In this document: positions 1 to 11,066 of the stretch, one piece after another | How the letters are laid out: each line of letters starts with the position of its first letter | How positions within the stretch are numbered: position 1 is the stretch's first letter | Assembly (NCBI GenBank): GCA_022749755.1 | Contig: CM040444.1 | Location: 8,738,774-8,802,773 of the forward strand | Length of the DNA stretch: 64,000 nucleotides | From: Azadirachta indica | Lineage: Eukaryota; Streptophyta; Magnoliopsida; Sapindales; Meliaceae | Direction: 5' to 3' | Notes under the pieces: generated by a model | Databases searched by the model: none | The model's input: only the letters and a program-made list of their open reading frames with translations | Told to the model about the DNA's origin: nothing | Position numbers and translations under genes: made by a program

Positions 1-342
1 TCGAATAGGATAAGATAACTAATTGGCAATACTAGTACCAAATCATAATAACATCAATAGGAGAAATGGATGAGATTAATTAAGATAAAATCATTAACCC
101 TAAAATTTTCCATTAATTGATTCTTTTATTTAATTTGTTAAGTAGTTAATTTTTGTTAATATTAATTTCTCACTCAAATTATTTCGATTTCTTCAAATAA
201 ATTCATAAATTAATCACCTTTGATACTTAATTGATTAACATTCCTCGTGGGATCGACATCCTCTTATCACTATATTACTTGTTACGATCTTGTGCACTTG
301 CGAGTATCACACACACACTGCACGAATCATATAATAAGTTTT
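1..342 (+). repeat. LTR, 3' portion (U5 side), of the Athila-type element
   Basis: Bases 1-305 reappear as a reverse complement at about 5460-6018, interrupted there by a small insertion. The segment ends just before a primer-binding-site-like sequence and has the wording typical of Athila LTR ends (a 'gtgcacttgcgagtat' stretch at 291-306), so I read it as the U5-side end of a 5' LTR. The upstream part lies outside the window. Confidence 0.65.
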
Positions 343-360
343 TGGTGCCGTTGTTAGAGA
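343..360 (+). other. Degenerate primer-binding site, tRNA-Asp type
   Basis: The 18 bases tggtgccgttgttagaga match the complement of the plant tRNA-Asp 3' end at 13 positions, the primer typical of Athila elements. All five mismatches are transitions, as expected of an old methylated copy. The better preserved version in this window is at 58145-58162. Confidence 0.65.
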
Positions 361-519
361 ATATAAAGTTTTTTTAATATCGATTTAGATTAATTTTGAG
401 TTTAATTTGAAGTTTAATTTTTGTTTTTATTTTAGGTATTTCCTTTGCAGGATCAGAAAAGCAAAAAGAGACAACGTTAAGACAACCGCAAATTAACACT
501 ATGAAATAAAATTTTGGGG

Positions 520-1900
520 ATAATGTTGGAGCTAAAGATCAGCGAGCTTTGAGGGAATATGCTATTCCAATAATTAATGGAGCTTCGACTAGCATTAGAA
601 GACCCGCCATTCAAGCGAACAATTTTGAGATCAAGCTAGCCATTATTCAAATGATTTAGACTTTACTACAGTTCAGTGGTTTACCACATGATGATTCGAA
701 TGCACACATTACAAATTTCTTGGAGATTTGTGACTTTTTTAGATATAACAATGTGTCAAATGACGCAGTGAAGCTGAGCTTATTTCCATTTTCACTAAGG
801 GATAAGGCAAAGAGCTGGTTGAGTTTAATTCCTCCTAAAACCATTACCACTTGGGATGATTTGGCTTAGAAATTTTTGGCAAAATTTTTCCTTTTGACGA
901 AAATAGCGAGGTTAAGAAATGGCATCACTACCTTTTCTCAACATGAAATGGAGTCGTTTTATGAAACTTGGCAAAGGTACAAGGACATGATGAGGAGATG
1001 CCTATACCATGCCTTACTTAAATGGCTTCAAGTGCAGACTTTCTATAATGGGTTGGGCGGTTCAACACGAACACTTGTCGATGCAGCAGCGGAAGGTGCT
1101 CTAATGGGGAAAACGATTGATGAGGCCTATGACTTGTTAGAGGATATGACTGTTAATGCTTATCAATGGCCCACAGAATGTTTAACATCGAAAAAGGCCT
1201 TGCTAGTTCATAAAGTAGACAACATTATTGCACTTACTGCTTAGCTGACCATACTAACCAAGCAATTGGGAGCTCTGACAGCAAATTCCATCTAAACTCC
1301 TCAAATGGTTTGTGAGTTATATAGTGGTAATCACTTAAGCATTGATTGTCAAGTTGGTAATCTATTTGCTTCGTCGTCCTTTGAACAAGTTTCATATATT
1401 GGGAACTACAATCAGCAGCAAAACAATCCGTATTCTAACACCTACAATTAAGGATGGTGGAATCATCCTAATTTCTCTTGGAGGGGAAATCAAAATGCGC
1501 GAGACCACGACCCAGATGCCAATCTCAAGAGAAGAAACTGAACTTAGAAAAAGCTCTTGCACAACTCACCTAGAATACTTCCAAGTTCATAACAAAGATT
1601 AAAACAACTTTGCAAAATCAAGCAGCTTCCATTCGAAATTTTAAAGTTCAAGTAGGGAACTTATGAGTATAATGACGGAAAGACAACAAAGATCATTGCC
1701 AAGTAATATTGAAGCAAATCTCGAGTAGCAAGTAAATGCCATTACACTTAGAAGTAGGAAGCAACTTAAAGAACTACAAGGTAAATTGAAAGCACAAATG
1801 GAGAAACAACTTGAAGCTTTAGTGTCAAACCAAGTAAAAACAGAGGACAAGGTTGGTGAAAAGCAAATGGAAGGCACCATTAATACCTCTGAAAAACCAA
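520..1900 (+). pseudogene. Athila-type gag, broken
   Basis: Capsid polyprotein remnant. The reading frame from about 520 gives the Athila gag core: an N-terminal AI-IING segment, the NFEIK-AIIQM motif, a QFSGLPHDD-NAH-TNFLEICD block, a LFPFSLRDKAK-WL block and an LQVQTFYNGL segment near 1027-1060. In-frame TAG codons interrupt it at 657-659 and 867-869, both where the family normally has Gln, as expected from C-to-T decay of CAG. The stretch 876-1244 is open for 122 codons. Beyond 1245 the frame shifts repeatedly through a poorly conserved gag C-terminus. No function is expected. Confidence 0.75.
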
Positions 1901-1949
1901 ACTCCTTAAAGTCACCATAAGAAGCATTATCTTGTCAAAAGAAAGATTT

Positions 1950-2752
1950 GTCACCTCTACCATATGTGCCTCCGATCCCATTACCTCAATATTTTCGAAA
2001 GAACAAGCTAGATAAGTAATTCTCTAAATTCCTTGATGTTTTCAAAAGGTTGCACATTAATATCCCTTTTGCAAGTGCACTTAAGCAAATGCCAAGCTAT
2101 GCAAAGTTTATGAAGGTGATATTATCCAACAAGAGGAAATTGGAGGAGAATGAGATGGTGATGCTAATGGAAGAATGCAGCGCAATTTTGCAAAATAAGT
2201 TGCCTCTAAAATTGAAAGATCTATGGAGTTTCACCATCTCTTACACCATTCGAGAGTGTTATTTTGAAAAAGCATTATGTGATTTGGGTGCAAATATTAA
2301 CCTAATGCCATTGTCTATTTTCAAGAAATTGGGTCTTGGTGAAGCTAAGGCTACAATTGTCTTTCTTCAATTAACAGACCGATTGATTAAGCATCCAAGA
2401 GGGGGTAGTTCAAAATGTATTGGTCAACGTTGGCAAGTTTATATTTCCAACAAATTTCATTGTTTTGGATATGGAAGAAGACCATGAGATTCCTCTCATT
2501 CTTGGTAGGCCTTTCTTAGCCATTAGTAAAGCTTTAATTGATGTAAAATATAGTGAGTTGACACTGTGGGTGAATGATGAAGAAGTTAAATTTAGCATTT
2601 TTCAAGACATAAAATCTTCAAATGAGCCAACTACATGCCATAGGGTAAATATCATCGATAGTTATGGAGTGAATGTTCATGAGCAGAAGATGAAAGAGTT
2701 TCGGAATAATGTGTACAAGAGTGCCAAATTTTACAAGGAGACAAAGCAGTGA
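1950..2752 (+). pseudogene. Athila-type aspartic protease region, frameshifted
   Basis: Protease remnant continuing from gag. After a proline-rich linker (LPYVPPIPLPQYFRK near 1957-2003) comes the ALKQMPSYAKF block, then the retropepsin site as CDLGANINLMPLSIFKKLGLG at about 2278-2340, where Athila proteases normally have DLGAS. At about 2400-2425 the frame shifts; the rest (GKFIFPTNFIVLDMEED, then LILGRPFL) continues in another frame to 2752. The last residues match the tail that normally leads to RT, but no RT follows. An internal deletion begins here. Confidence 0.75.
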
Positions 2753-2794
2753 CATGATATAATGGTTCTTGAAAGACATTTTGCATCAGGTCAT

Positions 2795-2990
2795 TGTGTT
2801 CTATTGTTCAGTTGAAGATCAAAGTTATTTCTAGGCAAACCTAAGTCAAGATGGTTGGGTTCGTTCGTAATTGAGAAAGTACTTCCCTTTGGCATGGTTA
2901 AACTGAAAGATAAGAATTGACATATTTTTTGAGCCAACCGCCAATAGTTGAAGTACTACTATAGAGAAGAAGAAAAAAATGAGGCCAAAA
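2795..2990 (+). pseudogene. Integrase C-terminal tail remnant
   Basis: Translation gives a KLK..LFLGKPKSRW-GSFVIEKVLPFGMVKLKD-like segment, the chromodomain-like tail that ends Athila integrases, then a stop and a degraded LKYYY segment. It follows the protease remnant directly, so RT, RNase H and the integrase core were lost in one deletion with its junction near 2750-2795. Compare the intact tail of the other Athila copy at 62321-62608 (minus strand). Confidence 0.6.
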
Positions 2991-5028
2991 TTTCTCACAA
3001 AGACCCTATTTGATTGAGGAAAAACTTGGTCTAGCTGAAGACGTTAAACTTAGCACTGCTTGGGAGGCAATCCAAGGTTTTCAATAAAGAGAAGATGATC
3101 TTTGCGATGTGTGAATGAGTTATTCAAATTAGCTACTATTAGTTCCTTTTCCTTCTCTTTGCATTTTTAATATTTTATTTCGCTTCCAACTTAATCTATT
3201 CATTACATGATCTTTAATTTCGAACATTAAGGACAATGTTAGGTTTAAGTTTGGGGGTGAAGTTGCTTGAATTAGATTTTTGTGATAATTTTTTTCATTT
3301 TTTGTGGTAATTTTTTCGTGTTTGCGATTTTTTTTTCTTGTTTGTTTTCCATTTTTGAGTCGCTTCCTTACTTTGTGAAAGTTTGCAAAAATGAATTAGC
3401 CATGGCCACTTTGAAGTAATGAAATGTTAAGCAAATATCATAATTTTATCCTTATTTTAACTAGTTTTCATTTGTTCATGCTCATAACATATATGCACTT
3501 CATGTCAAAATTGATCAGAGTCTTGATTTAATGAATTCACATAGTTAAAATATGATATGCAAGATAATGGAGACTCATATGACCTTTTTAGTGAGCTTTT
3601 GAGTCTTTGTACGTTAATTCTGAGTGTTATATGACTACTTTATATCTATTCTTGTTATTTTTTCATTCTAGTGATCTCATAATGTTTTGTTTTGTTTTGA
3701 CTATTGAGCTTGATTTTTCATGTCTTGGATGTAAGATTGATTGTATAACACATGAAAAAGGATTTTAGGCCTTATTTGAACCGTTTAAGCCTTTCTAGCC
3801 AACCTTATGCACGATTCCCTAGTTAACCACTTTTAGCTTCAAGTTGATATTATTTTTTTTCATAAAACTGACAATACCCAAATCGGATAGCTGAAAATAT
3901 TATTTATATCCTTGTGGGAACTCTTGAGCTATCTTGAAACTGTAATGATATATACTTCAAAATAAGTTTGGGGTTTGTTGCAATTTGTGTGCTCGTGATG
4001 AGAAAGTTGTATTAATTGATGCATATAAAAAAAAGAATAAGAAAAGAAGAAAAGAAAAGAAAAGAAAAAGGGGATAGAAATGTATAGCCTTAATTTTATT
4101 AAGTAACCAGGGCTCTTACCTAGTTAAGCAATGAGTGCTCGTGTCAAAAGTTAAATAAGGTGAAACATAAAAGGAGATAAAGGATTATTACCTATATCGG
4201 GGAAGAGGAAAGAGATGCTGTAATATAATGAAATGAAAATTATCTGACTAGTCCCTATTGTTTCCAAAAGTAGAAAATAATATTATATTGGAGAGAGTTA
4301 TTTAAATGAGATTATACTTGCATAATTATACCAAAATAATTTCATTTTTTGTTTTAAAAATTTTCACTTTATAAGCATGTATTTAAGTAATCTAGTTTAA
4401 TTAATTTAATATTATATTGATTGGATGTATTGCTTTAGATAAAATAAAGCAATTATGAATAATTTAATGAATTTATTATTATATTGTTAAGATATAGTGC
4501 TTTCAAATATGTTGCAATGATGAAAATATACATATTTAGTATTTTGTGAGTTTAAAAATATATCAATTAATGCACTTTCATAATCATGTGTTTCATATAT
4601 ATTTTTCTATATGTAATCAGGTATGCTAACATTGATCCATACCATTTTTAATTTAGCAAATTACAATTCATCTTTTCTTGTACTATCAGTTCTATCTTGG
4701 ATATATAATTAAATGAATATATTCCTTAATTGATTTGCAACAGAAGGTGCACTAATTTGCATAATATTGAAAATTAAATTACAAAAATCAAAATAATAAA
4801 TTATGATGTTCTTTATGTTGCTATTTGTTAGTTAAGAGAATTGAGATTTGAATTTATGTTGTTAGTTGTTTATGGATTATCATTATATTGTTATGTTGTT
4901 AATGTTGTTATTTGCTAGTTAGAAGAGTTGAAAATGGGGTTTATATTATTAATTAATAGCTGTTTATGTATAACGATAATGTTGTTTAACCTGAAGATAA
5001 ATTATTGTAATATACAGATTGCATTATA
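2991..5028 (+). other. Athila-type 3' non-coding region
   Basis: No supportable coding sequence. The part from 3040 to 3085 (GACGTTAAACTTAGC..TTGGGAGGCAATCC) and 3222-3262 (AACATTAAGGACAATGTTAGG..TTTGGGGGTG) are hallmarks of the Athila 3' region and correspond to 53858-53889 and 60443-60478 on the minus strand. A purine-rich run of AAAAG repeats lies at about 4027-4075. From 4260 to 5028 the sequence is AT-rich with nothing recognisable. Confidence 0.5.
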
Positions 5029-5446
5029 ATAGAAATCAAGCTATCAAAATTTAAGAGGATTTGTGTGTTTCGTGCTAGTAGTCCTGAAAATAGGACTAGT
5101 TGTAAAGATGTTGCTATTGAACTTGGCACTGAGCTTATTGCAAGAAATATTGATCTTGTTTATGAGGGTGGAAATATTAGTTTGATGGGTATGATTGCTC
5201 AAACTGTTTATGATGATGGATGCCAATTCATCAAGTCTACTATTCAAACTTGACATTGATGTCTAAGGAGATAACCAGAGAAACAGTAAGGGATGTGAAG
5301 CTAGTAGCAAATATGCATGACAAGAAGGTAGAAATGGCTAGACACTTTGAAGCTTTTATTGCCCTTCCTGGTGGTTATGGTACTCTTGAAGAGTTGCTAC
5401 AAGTCATAACTAGGGTTCAACTTGACATCCACGACAAGTGTTGTAT
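5029..5446 (+). pseudogene. LOG-family cytokinin-activating enzyme fragment inside the Athila-type element
   Basis: Functional LOG proteins are phosphoribohydrolases that release active cytokinin bases from riboside monophosphates. Frame 1 from 5029 resembles the LOG1-type N-terminus: KFKRICVF at 5050-5073, then a degenerate GSS site reading RASS, an ELGTELIARNIDLVY segment and a GGG-S-GLMG loop reading EGGNISLMG. Around 5220-5260 small indels shift the frame; the match resumes as a KEITRET-VK segment, MH-KVEMARH and a perfect PGGYGTLEE catalytic motif near 5366-5392, ending at a VQLDIHDK segment. The initiator is ATA instead of ATG. LOG genes normally have several introns; coding here runs on without one, so a processed copy is likely. 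It is a different LOG subtype from those at 54 and 61 kb. Confidence 0.8.
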
Positions 5447-5454
5447 GATTCATG

Positions 5455-6021
5455 CAGTGTGTGCACAAGATCGTAACAAGTAATATAATGGTAAGACAAT
5501 GTTGATCCTATGAGGAATGTTAATTAATCAAGTATCAAAGGTGATTAATTTATGAATTTATTTGAAGAAATCGAAATAATTTAAGTGAGAAATTAAAATA
5601 AGCAAACATTAATTACCTAACAAACTAAATAAAGGACTCAATTAATGGAAAAATCTAAGGCCAATGATTTTAGGGGAATTTTCAACGGTAACCAATATTG
5701 GTTATTGATTTTCTTAAATAACCACCACATAATATATATTACAAAAATGACCAATTTGGACCAAAATACTCTCATAAAAATTTTTCAGAAAATGACTACC
5801 AAGCACATTCACGTAGGGGTATTTTGGTCCAAAAAAATTTGATATGGTCATTTTTTAAAGACATTTTGAATCGTAGTTATTACCGAAAATTTACCCTAAA
5901 TGTTGGTCATTTTCATTAAATTTACATGATTTTATCTTAATTAATTGTATCCACGTCGTTTGTTGATGTTATTCTGATTTGGTACCAGTATTGTTAGTCA
6001 ATTATCTTATCCTATTCAACA
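5455..6021 (-). repeat. LTR segment in inverted orientation
   Basis: The reverse complement of this interval matches 1-305, from CTTGTTACGATCTTGTGCAC back to CGAATAGGATAAG at the window start, with one extra 253-base block (5673-5925). It abuts the LOG fragment within about 10 bases. Because it is inverted relative to the LTR at 1-342, these two are not the ordinary pair of a single insertion. Confidence 0.75.
5664..5934. mobile_element. 253-base MITE with a 9-base target duplication
   Basis: Within the inverted LTR copy, 5673-5925 has no counterpart in the LTR copy at 1-342, giving an internal empty-site comparison. The 9 bases ATGATTTTA occur at 5664-5672 and 5926-5934, whereas the empty copy has them once. 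Both ends contain similar inverted blocks (GGGGAATTTTCAACGGTAACC near 5673 and, reversed, AGGGTAAATTTTCGGTAAT near 5881-5899), though the outermost bases differ. A 9-base duplication points to a Mutator-like origin. The 65-codon ORF inside is not a gene. Confidence 0.6.
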
Positions 6022-7097
6022 GTCTCTTTTGAAATCAATTGAAACTACTTCGCATCTAATAATTCATTATATCTTTAAATGGAAGTGCATTACAATTAGT
6101 GATAGTTTCTTATTAAACTATGTAAACATATTAATACGTCTCTGTCTAATATATAATTTACGGTATTTCTCACACAGTCTAGACTTGATAATCGCCTTTT
6201 AGTTCATATCAGTCTACAGTTCATTCAAATATTGGCCAGATATTTAAATGCACTAATCATTATGATAAATACTCAACACTAAATATCAAATCAAAAAAAT
6301 GACACAATATCAGAAAATGGATGCTTCCAATAGATTAAATCATTGTTTTAAAAAATAAATCTACCCACACATGATAAAAAGTTTAAATCTCATAAATATA
6401 AATTCAACAAATGATAGCACAGTTAATAACATTAATTTTTTCAATTCAAGACAAAGTAAGGGGACATGAATCGGGTCGAGCTAGGGGCACAAGACTGTGA
6501 CAGGGAGAGTTTGTCGACTACTTCTTCCTTAAGGGCTAAGAAGAAGCTTTTTCTTCTACATTTACGCGGGTTTTTTTGGTTAGTCCAAAGAAGAGAAATC
6601 GACTATTATTTGATAGTTAAATTAAAGAAGAGAAATATGAGACGGGTTTTTGTTTAGATGAAGAGTGTGTTGTTTGAGATGACTTTGAAGAATGAGACTC
6701 TACTAACTCTTTGAGATTGCCGTTGCAAGTCTATATTTTTCAACCGTTAAAATATGGTTGAAAAATCTATTTTAAGTATTGGATAATTCTTTTTTTTAAA
6801 TCACTTTTATTTAAAATTTACCTTTTTATCCGCAAATTTTGAAAAGCAGGATTTTACTTGTTTTTAAAATTTATTTTATTTACATGTGTAATTTCATATA
6901 TATCTTTATACAAAATAATATAAATTCAAAAATGTCTTTAAATAAGATTTAAGTATTTAAACAATTTTTATATATTTTTTATAAGTATTGTTGTATTTTT
7001 TTAAAATAGAGTATCATGATTTAATTAGTATTGTTGCACAACCATCATCAAGTGTGCTTCAATAATGTTGGCAAATTATATTATTATGTCATCACTT
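6022..7097. other. No recognisable gene
   Basis: AT-rich spacer. A less AT-rich stretch at about 6466-6720 is open for 63 codons on the plus strand, but I recognise no family in it. Nothing else is supportable. Confidence 0.4.
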
Positions 7098-8551
7098 CGC
7101 TGGAGAAGAAAGATCAGGAGAACCCACCACTACGTTGTGACCCCCGAGCCAATTTCAAGATCTGAGAGTTTGAGGCCCATAGTGGGGGAGTCTCTAGCGC
7201 CATAATAAAGGGTCCAAATCCAGATGGGGCTAAATAGGGCAAGTCTAAGCGAAGCGGCTTAGGTTTGGGCAACTGGGTTAAAGAACAGTTATCGCGGATG
7301 TCGTCAAGTACTGCTATTGCTTGTAAGAGGTTCGATCTGAGGCAATTGCTTGGTGTCATGGTCACATCATTGGCCTTAATGCACATTAGCAACAACAGCC
7401 CTTTGCCATACTTGAACATTAAAGAGACGTCTATTATTAGCTTCTGCCCCTACTGCACAGTTTTTTCCCTCTTGTTTTGAGGTTTTCACTTCAAGATTTG
7501 TGCACGATCCTGTAGATGTATTTTTGCTTATTTTTTTCTGCTTATTTTTTCTTTTAAAAAAATTATGAGCTTCCATAGGAAAGATTAGGATGGTAGCCGC
7601 AAAGTTTGAAACTACTACTAGGACAGTTAAGAATAAGAATGCCTGTAAATATATAGAGTCAGATGTATTTTTGTTTTGTAAATGAATCGAGATATGTGGT
7701 ATGTTGAACTTGCAGCTGGAGGTAGTCAGGTTCATGCTAACTATAATGGCAAGCTTGTTTAGAGGCACGCACCTTGGGATGGTGCCCACATAGCTGAAGG
7801 GCCGATGAGACCCTTACGTCAAGCATTTTAGGTAAAGTTTTATATGTTAATTTTAGAGCTCAAAATTAGCTAATTGATATTTTGTGAGATATTTGCTTAC
7901 TTTCAAATGTGTGTAGTTGGTTGATCTATTTTATGGTCTTGATCCAAGGACAACAGCTAGTATGCTCACTAATGCAAAGTGCATAGGGGTGAAGCAGATT
8001 AATGGTGAGGATTGCTTTATCCTTAAGCTTTGTGCTGGTCCTCTGAAGGCTGGGAGTGAAGATCCTACAGAGATTATTAGGCATGTCTTGATTGAGTACT
8101 TCAACCAAAAGGCTGGACTTCTTGTTCATATGAAGGCTTCCCATCTTACTTACATCTCGTCTAATGAGGGTGATACAGTTTACTGGGAATCCACTATCAA
8201 TTCATTGCTTAATGATTACAAACCTATTGAAGGGATCATGATTGCACACTCTGGCCATTCTGTAGAGACACTTTTTAGGTTTGGTGAGGTCGTAGTTAGC
8301 CATACAAAAACGAAGTTGGAAAAAGCTTGGACTATTGAAGAAGTTACATTTAATGTTCCAGGACTTTCAATTGATTGTTTTATCCCCCCTACTGATTTAA
8401 GGTCAGTGTCCATCAGTGAGGCTTGTGAACTCTCACATAATGAAAGAGAAATAAGCTCAATTGCGCAGTAGCACAACGGGCTACAGTTTCTGCACTGGCG
8501 AAAGCACATGATAGTAGCATTGATAACATGACATGGAAGATGGAAGTCTAA
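7098..8551 (+). pseudogene. DUF620-family protein pseudogene (5' end degraded)
   Basis: Plant DUF620 proteins are of unknown biochemical role. The family's N-terminal HHYVVTPEP-SRSESLRP block is visible at 7123-7180, followed by tandem stops; the GLGNWVKEQLSR and DLRQLLGVM blocks follow in another frame at 7265-7360. A central piece (IRMVAAKFETTTRTVKNKNA near 7588-7645; DMWYVELAAGG near 7692) is broken by stops, including TAG in place of Lys before RHAPW. An intron with GT at 7832 and AG at 7915 is kept, so this is not a processed copy. The last exon is open from 7917 for 184 codons (GLDPRTTASM, INGEDCFILKL, YWESTINS, GIMIAHSGHS, FNVPGLS-DCFIPP). A frameshift near 8462 separates the C-terminus, which resumes as AKAHDSSIDNMTWKMEV and stops at 8549-8551. 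The last exon could suggest a live gene, but the upstream lesions argue against it. Confidence 0.8.
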
Positions 8552-10187
8552 CAAAGGGAGGATGAATTTCTTGCTAATATAGGTACTGAATTTTCTTGTT
8601 ATATCGGTGGTGTGATCCCCCATATGAGATAAGAGGTTTGCTGCATAAAGACTATATGCATATTCCTAATTACAAGTTTCATTAAATAGTGTTCTTTCTC
8701 TTGTATTTTCCTAAGCTTTGGGATTTTTTACGACAGTTGCTGGTTGGAGCTAGTGAAAGCTCTTTGTTATTGCTAGAATTCTTTCTGACAACTTTCATTC
8801 ATTTAGCTGGTGCAATATGCTTCTTGTTAGTTGGTACGCAACTGAAGCTTTATGCTTGCTTGTTGTCCGCTTTTGATTCAAATTCATGCAAAGTCTATTC
8901 TACTTTGCTGGTGTTTTGAAAGTGCTGTAATTTTGCCCTTTCTAAACCAATAATTAAAGTTTGTTTCAAGGAGTAATAAACTCTTCTTTAACAAGCTCTT
9001 ATTGAATCGATATTGGCTTTATGTTTGTGGCACTCATAAATGTTTTGTCTGGATTTAGATGTTTAGATGTGTTTGAGTGTAAAATATTACATTAATCTTT
9101 CATTCTTTGATTGGATTTGTATAGCCTCCTTTTGACTTGTTTTTTGTAGTTTTCTTTTTCTTTTTTGTTAATCAATTTTCTTTGACTTAAAAAAAAAATA
9201 AGATTGATGCAGCTGTTTACTAGTTTGGGAAGATATAGGGAGGTCTAACCAAATTGTCTCTCAAATATTGACATCTGTACGTATTTTGGTTTTTGGTGAT
9301 TTTTTATTTTTGTGGACAAATATATAAACCAACACTTTGAACTTTATTGCCAGGCTTGTGTATGAATGTATCTTTACGGCTTGTGTGTAAATATATGTTT
9401 ACAGCTACGGCATAAGACACGAGATCATGGCTGTTCTCCATGAAACCAACCAAGATGATACAGAAAAGTTCTTCAAAAGAGGAATTGATTTTCTGATGGA
9501 GCTTGAATCTTGTTGCAGTTGTTGCTTGTTTGGGCCATTGTTCACTACTATATTTATTAGCTTAACACTGCTCTGGTGTTCTTTTGTTGCTGTTTTGTTT
9601 TGACTAATTATTACTTATCTGAAAAGAATTCTTAGTGAATACGCTTTTTTAAAATAAATCTCTAAGCAACATATTAGAGTATCGAAATAAAAAAATAATT
9701 AAGAAGTTTAAAAGGCCTTAAATACAAGCTTTAAACACCAAAATAAAATTGAGAACATAATCATAACAATTAAATTATCATGAAAATAAAGAATAAAAAT
9801 AATCAAGAATTCAACTAACCATCTGGCAGCTATACATAAAAAATCGAACGGTCCCGGCTTTAACATTAAATAATAATTAGATAACAAAAAGTTAAAAACA
9901 TAATTATTGAAAGATAATAAAAGTTATAAACATAATTATTGAAAGGTAATTTTGGGGTGTCCAATAAATTTTTAATTGTTCAATGAACTTACAAATAATT
10001 TTAGAATATTCTTGTTCGTATGGAGAATTTAATCTAATATCCTTCTAAAAACAAATAAAAAATGTTGTAATAAGATAATTACAAATAAAAACTATATTTA
10101 ATTTCATATGGTCTTGTCAAAAGAGTCAGCCAAATAAGATAATTATACGAAATGACTCATAATTAATTAATTAACTAAGGTGGTAGA
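8552..10187. other. Spacer downstream of the DUF620 pseudogene
   Basis: 8552-9600 is less AT-rich than its surroundings and could be the former 3' UTR or more gene debris. A stretch at 9411-9600 is open on the plus strand (HEIMAVLHETNQ, then a hydrophobic run) but matches no family I recognise. 9600-10187 is AT-rich with nothing visible. Confidence 0.35.
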
Positions 10188-10711
10188 TGATGGTTATTTT
10201 CCAACCTATTTTGGTGCATGTCAAACATGTGGGCTGTCTTTTAACAAAAATTCATGTGCATGTGGGTGAGCTTAACTAAGAATTCCTTGAAGAAGAAAAT
10301 AAGATGACCATGGATCAAAGATTTTAATAATTTTGAAATTGAGGATATCGGTGCGCCATTTGAAGGCTTAATTGATGCCTAAAATCCTTTTCCCCTTCAC
10401 ACTAAATTGGAGGCTCTTGATGCCTTAGAAATAAGCCACAAAAATTTTAAAAAAAAATAGAGAGAGTGTGGAGGAGAAGAGATAATTTCAAAATAATTTT
10501 GTATTATTTTGAGTGTGTTTCTCGAGCTTTATTGTAAGATTTAAGAAATTTTGTTGTACCTACTTTTTAATATAATGGAGATTTTTTTTGTATGGGTGAT
10601 TTACTGTCACCTTGTGGTTTTTTCTTTTAAGGATTTTTCATAATAAAAAATATTGGTATCTCCTTGTTTATTTTTTTTTATTATCTCTAGTGTGTTTAAC
10701 TTTTCTCAACA
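10188..10711 (+). repeat. Copia 1 5' LTR
   Basis: It begins TGATGGTTATTTTC and ends CTCAACA, aligning along its whole length with 14152-14681. Where the 3' LTR has a TATA box (CTATAAATTGG at 14366-14376) this copy reads CACTAAATTGG near 10400, so its promoter core is mutated. Confidence 0.85.
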
Positions 10712-10713
10712 AT

Positions 10714-10725
10714 TGGTATCAAAGC
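10714..10725 (+). other. Copia 1 primer-binding site
   Basis: TGGTATCAAAGC lies 2 bases after the LTR end and differs by one base from the TGGTATCAGAGC sequence complementary to plant initiator tRNA-Met, the usual copia primer. Confidence 0.8.
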
Positions 10726-11066
10726 ATTGTTGAAGAAAAATTATTTGTATTACTATTTAGCGAGTACTGTAGACGTGACTATTTTAAACTGTAGCAATTT
10801 TACCACAACTTTACAAGTCAATTCACTATAGCTGTTGACATTACAGGCAGTTATTGTTGTACATGGCATAGCTATTTTGTAGAGCGGTACTGTGCAGGGT
10901 ATCTATTATTATTAAGGATAGTAACTATACCTAAAGGGTGGTTACTATTGTGAACGACATCACTATTCTAGAAAGAGTGTGGTACAGTAGCAGATACAAA
11001 GATACAAAGATATTGTATCAAATGTGGTTCTAGAGCAAATAGTGTAGAATCAAAGATTGTTGGCCA

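Larger units (their letters stand above)
1..6021 (+). mobile_element. Decayed, internally deleted Athila-type Ty3/gypsy element with a LOG gene fragment and an inverted LTR
   Basis: Order on the plus strand: the 3' part of an LTR cut by the window edge, a degenerate tRNA-Asp primer-binding site, gag, aspartic protease, a short remnant of the integrase C-terminus, the conserved Athila-type 3' non-coding region, a LOG gene fragment, then a second LTR segment in inverted orientation. Reverse transcriptase, RNase H and the integrase core are absent: protease coding at about 2750 is followed within 100 bases by the integrase tail, so one internal deletion removed them. Stops and frameshifts in gag and protease make it non-autonomous. 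The inverted right-hand LTR is abnormal for one insertion and suggests two nested elements or a rearrangement. The left limit is not visible. Confidence 0.75.

Noticed and set aside
6466..6657. 63-codon ORF in the spacer before the DUF620 pseudogene
   Set aside because: Short, basic and without recognisable motifs or neighbours; not enough to call a gene.
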